NCBI GenBank assembly: GCA_900556935.1
Contig: USQL01000036.1
Coordinates: 1-21,319, forward strand
Length of the DNA stretch: 21,319 bases
Origin: an uncultured Eubacteriales bacterium
Lineage (GTDB): Bacteria; Bacillota; Clostridia; Oscillospirales; Oscillospiraceae
Direction of reading: 5' to 3'
A program made the position numbers and the translations under genes. Of the stretch, positions 21,085-21,319 are shown piece by piece. Each line of letters begins with the position of its first letter. Position 1 is the first letter of the stretch. The notes under the pieces were generated by a model. That model saw nothing but the letters and a program-made list of their open reading frames with translations, had not been told where the DNA came from and ran no database searches.

Positions 21085-21319
21085 AGGGGGCGACCGCCCG
21101 AAAGCTGTCCGAACTGAGCATGACAGTTGAACGTATACCCCCAGACGGAAGCCTATAACCTTCCCCACCGGGGAAGGGGGACCGCCTCAGCGGTGGATGA
21201 GGGCGGTACAGACTGACGGAATGAAAAAACCCGGGCGAATTCGTATTCCCTCGGATGCAAGCCAGAAAAGCCTTCTCCTGCTGGAGAAGGTCCCCGCCGC
21301 AGCGGGGGAATGTGGAGGG
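21085..21319. repeat. Composite intergenic hairpin repeat, right end
   Basis: This is the inverted counterpart of 1-240. From left to right it holds a degenerate GGGGCGACCGCCCGAAAG module and CCTTCCCC-ACC-GGGGAAGG, followed by GGGGACCGCCTCAGCGGTGG and GTACAGACTGACGG. It continues with CCCGGGCGAATTCG, CCTTCTCC-TGCT-GGAGAAGG (21271-21290) and TCCCCGCCGCAGCGGGGGAAT. The last part repeats the window's first 48 or so bases in reverse complement. The hairpins may also end transcription of the nucleotidase gene. Confidence 0.8.

Overview
The window reads as chromosome of a high-GC gut-type Clostridia, most likely Oscillospiraceae. The taxonomic guess rests on the Firmicutes-style yabE-like/ksgA/HAD neighbourhood, the Prp-type protease, the immunity region and a family of dispersed intergenic hairpin repeats. 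It is inference, since no rRNA or other marker is present.

Layout. (1) 1-240: composite hairpin repeat. (2) 247-11892, all minus strand: the packaging, head, short-tail and lysis operon of a podovirus-like prophage. In transcription order it encodes TerS, TerL, P22-type portal, a Prp-family cysteine protease, scaffold, N4-gp56-type major capsid protein, a small conserved protein, a putative head-tail adaptor, a putative tail nozzle, two unknown virion proteins, a tail fibre, a TM/coiled-coil protein and a phiLC3-type holin. A palindromic repeat element of about 450 bp sits inside this operon between portal and protease. (3) 11893-12179: divergent control region with back-to-back promoters. 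(4) 12180-12988, plus strand: XRE-type repressor and ImmA/IrrE-type metallopeptidase, the usual lysogeny-control pair. No integrase, replication gene or endolysin is visible. (5) 13069-18129: a more AT-rich, patchy island bounded by repeat fragments. It holds a DUF6061-like small protein, a minus-strand set of AraC regulator, HD hydrolase, MFS transporter and a HAD phosphatase with an internal deletion, then a small HTH protein with a frameshifted partner and a truncated CHC2 zinc-finger primase. It looks like the eroded remains of an integrative element with cargo. (6) 18338-21062, plus strand: core chromosome with a YabE-like G5/3D-domain protein, rsmA (ksgA) and a YjjG-type nucleotidase. 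(7) 21085-21319: an inverted copy of the repeat at the left end.

How the parts fit together. The repressor and metallopeptidase probably hold the packaging operon silent until damage signalling. In the head module, both scaffold and capsid begin with an SLQLFA motif like the L27 extension cut by Prp. The phage encodes its own Prp homologue, with the expected His22 and Cys34, directly upstream of them. This suggests a dedicated capsid-maturation step and is the most interesting signal in the window. The two window ends carry the same repeat in opposite orientation, so they may be assembly breaks rather than biological borders.
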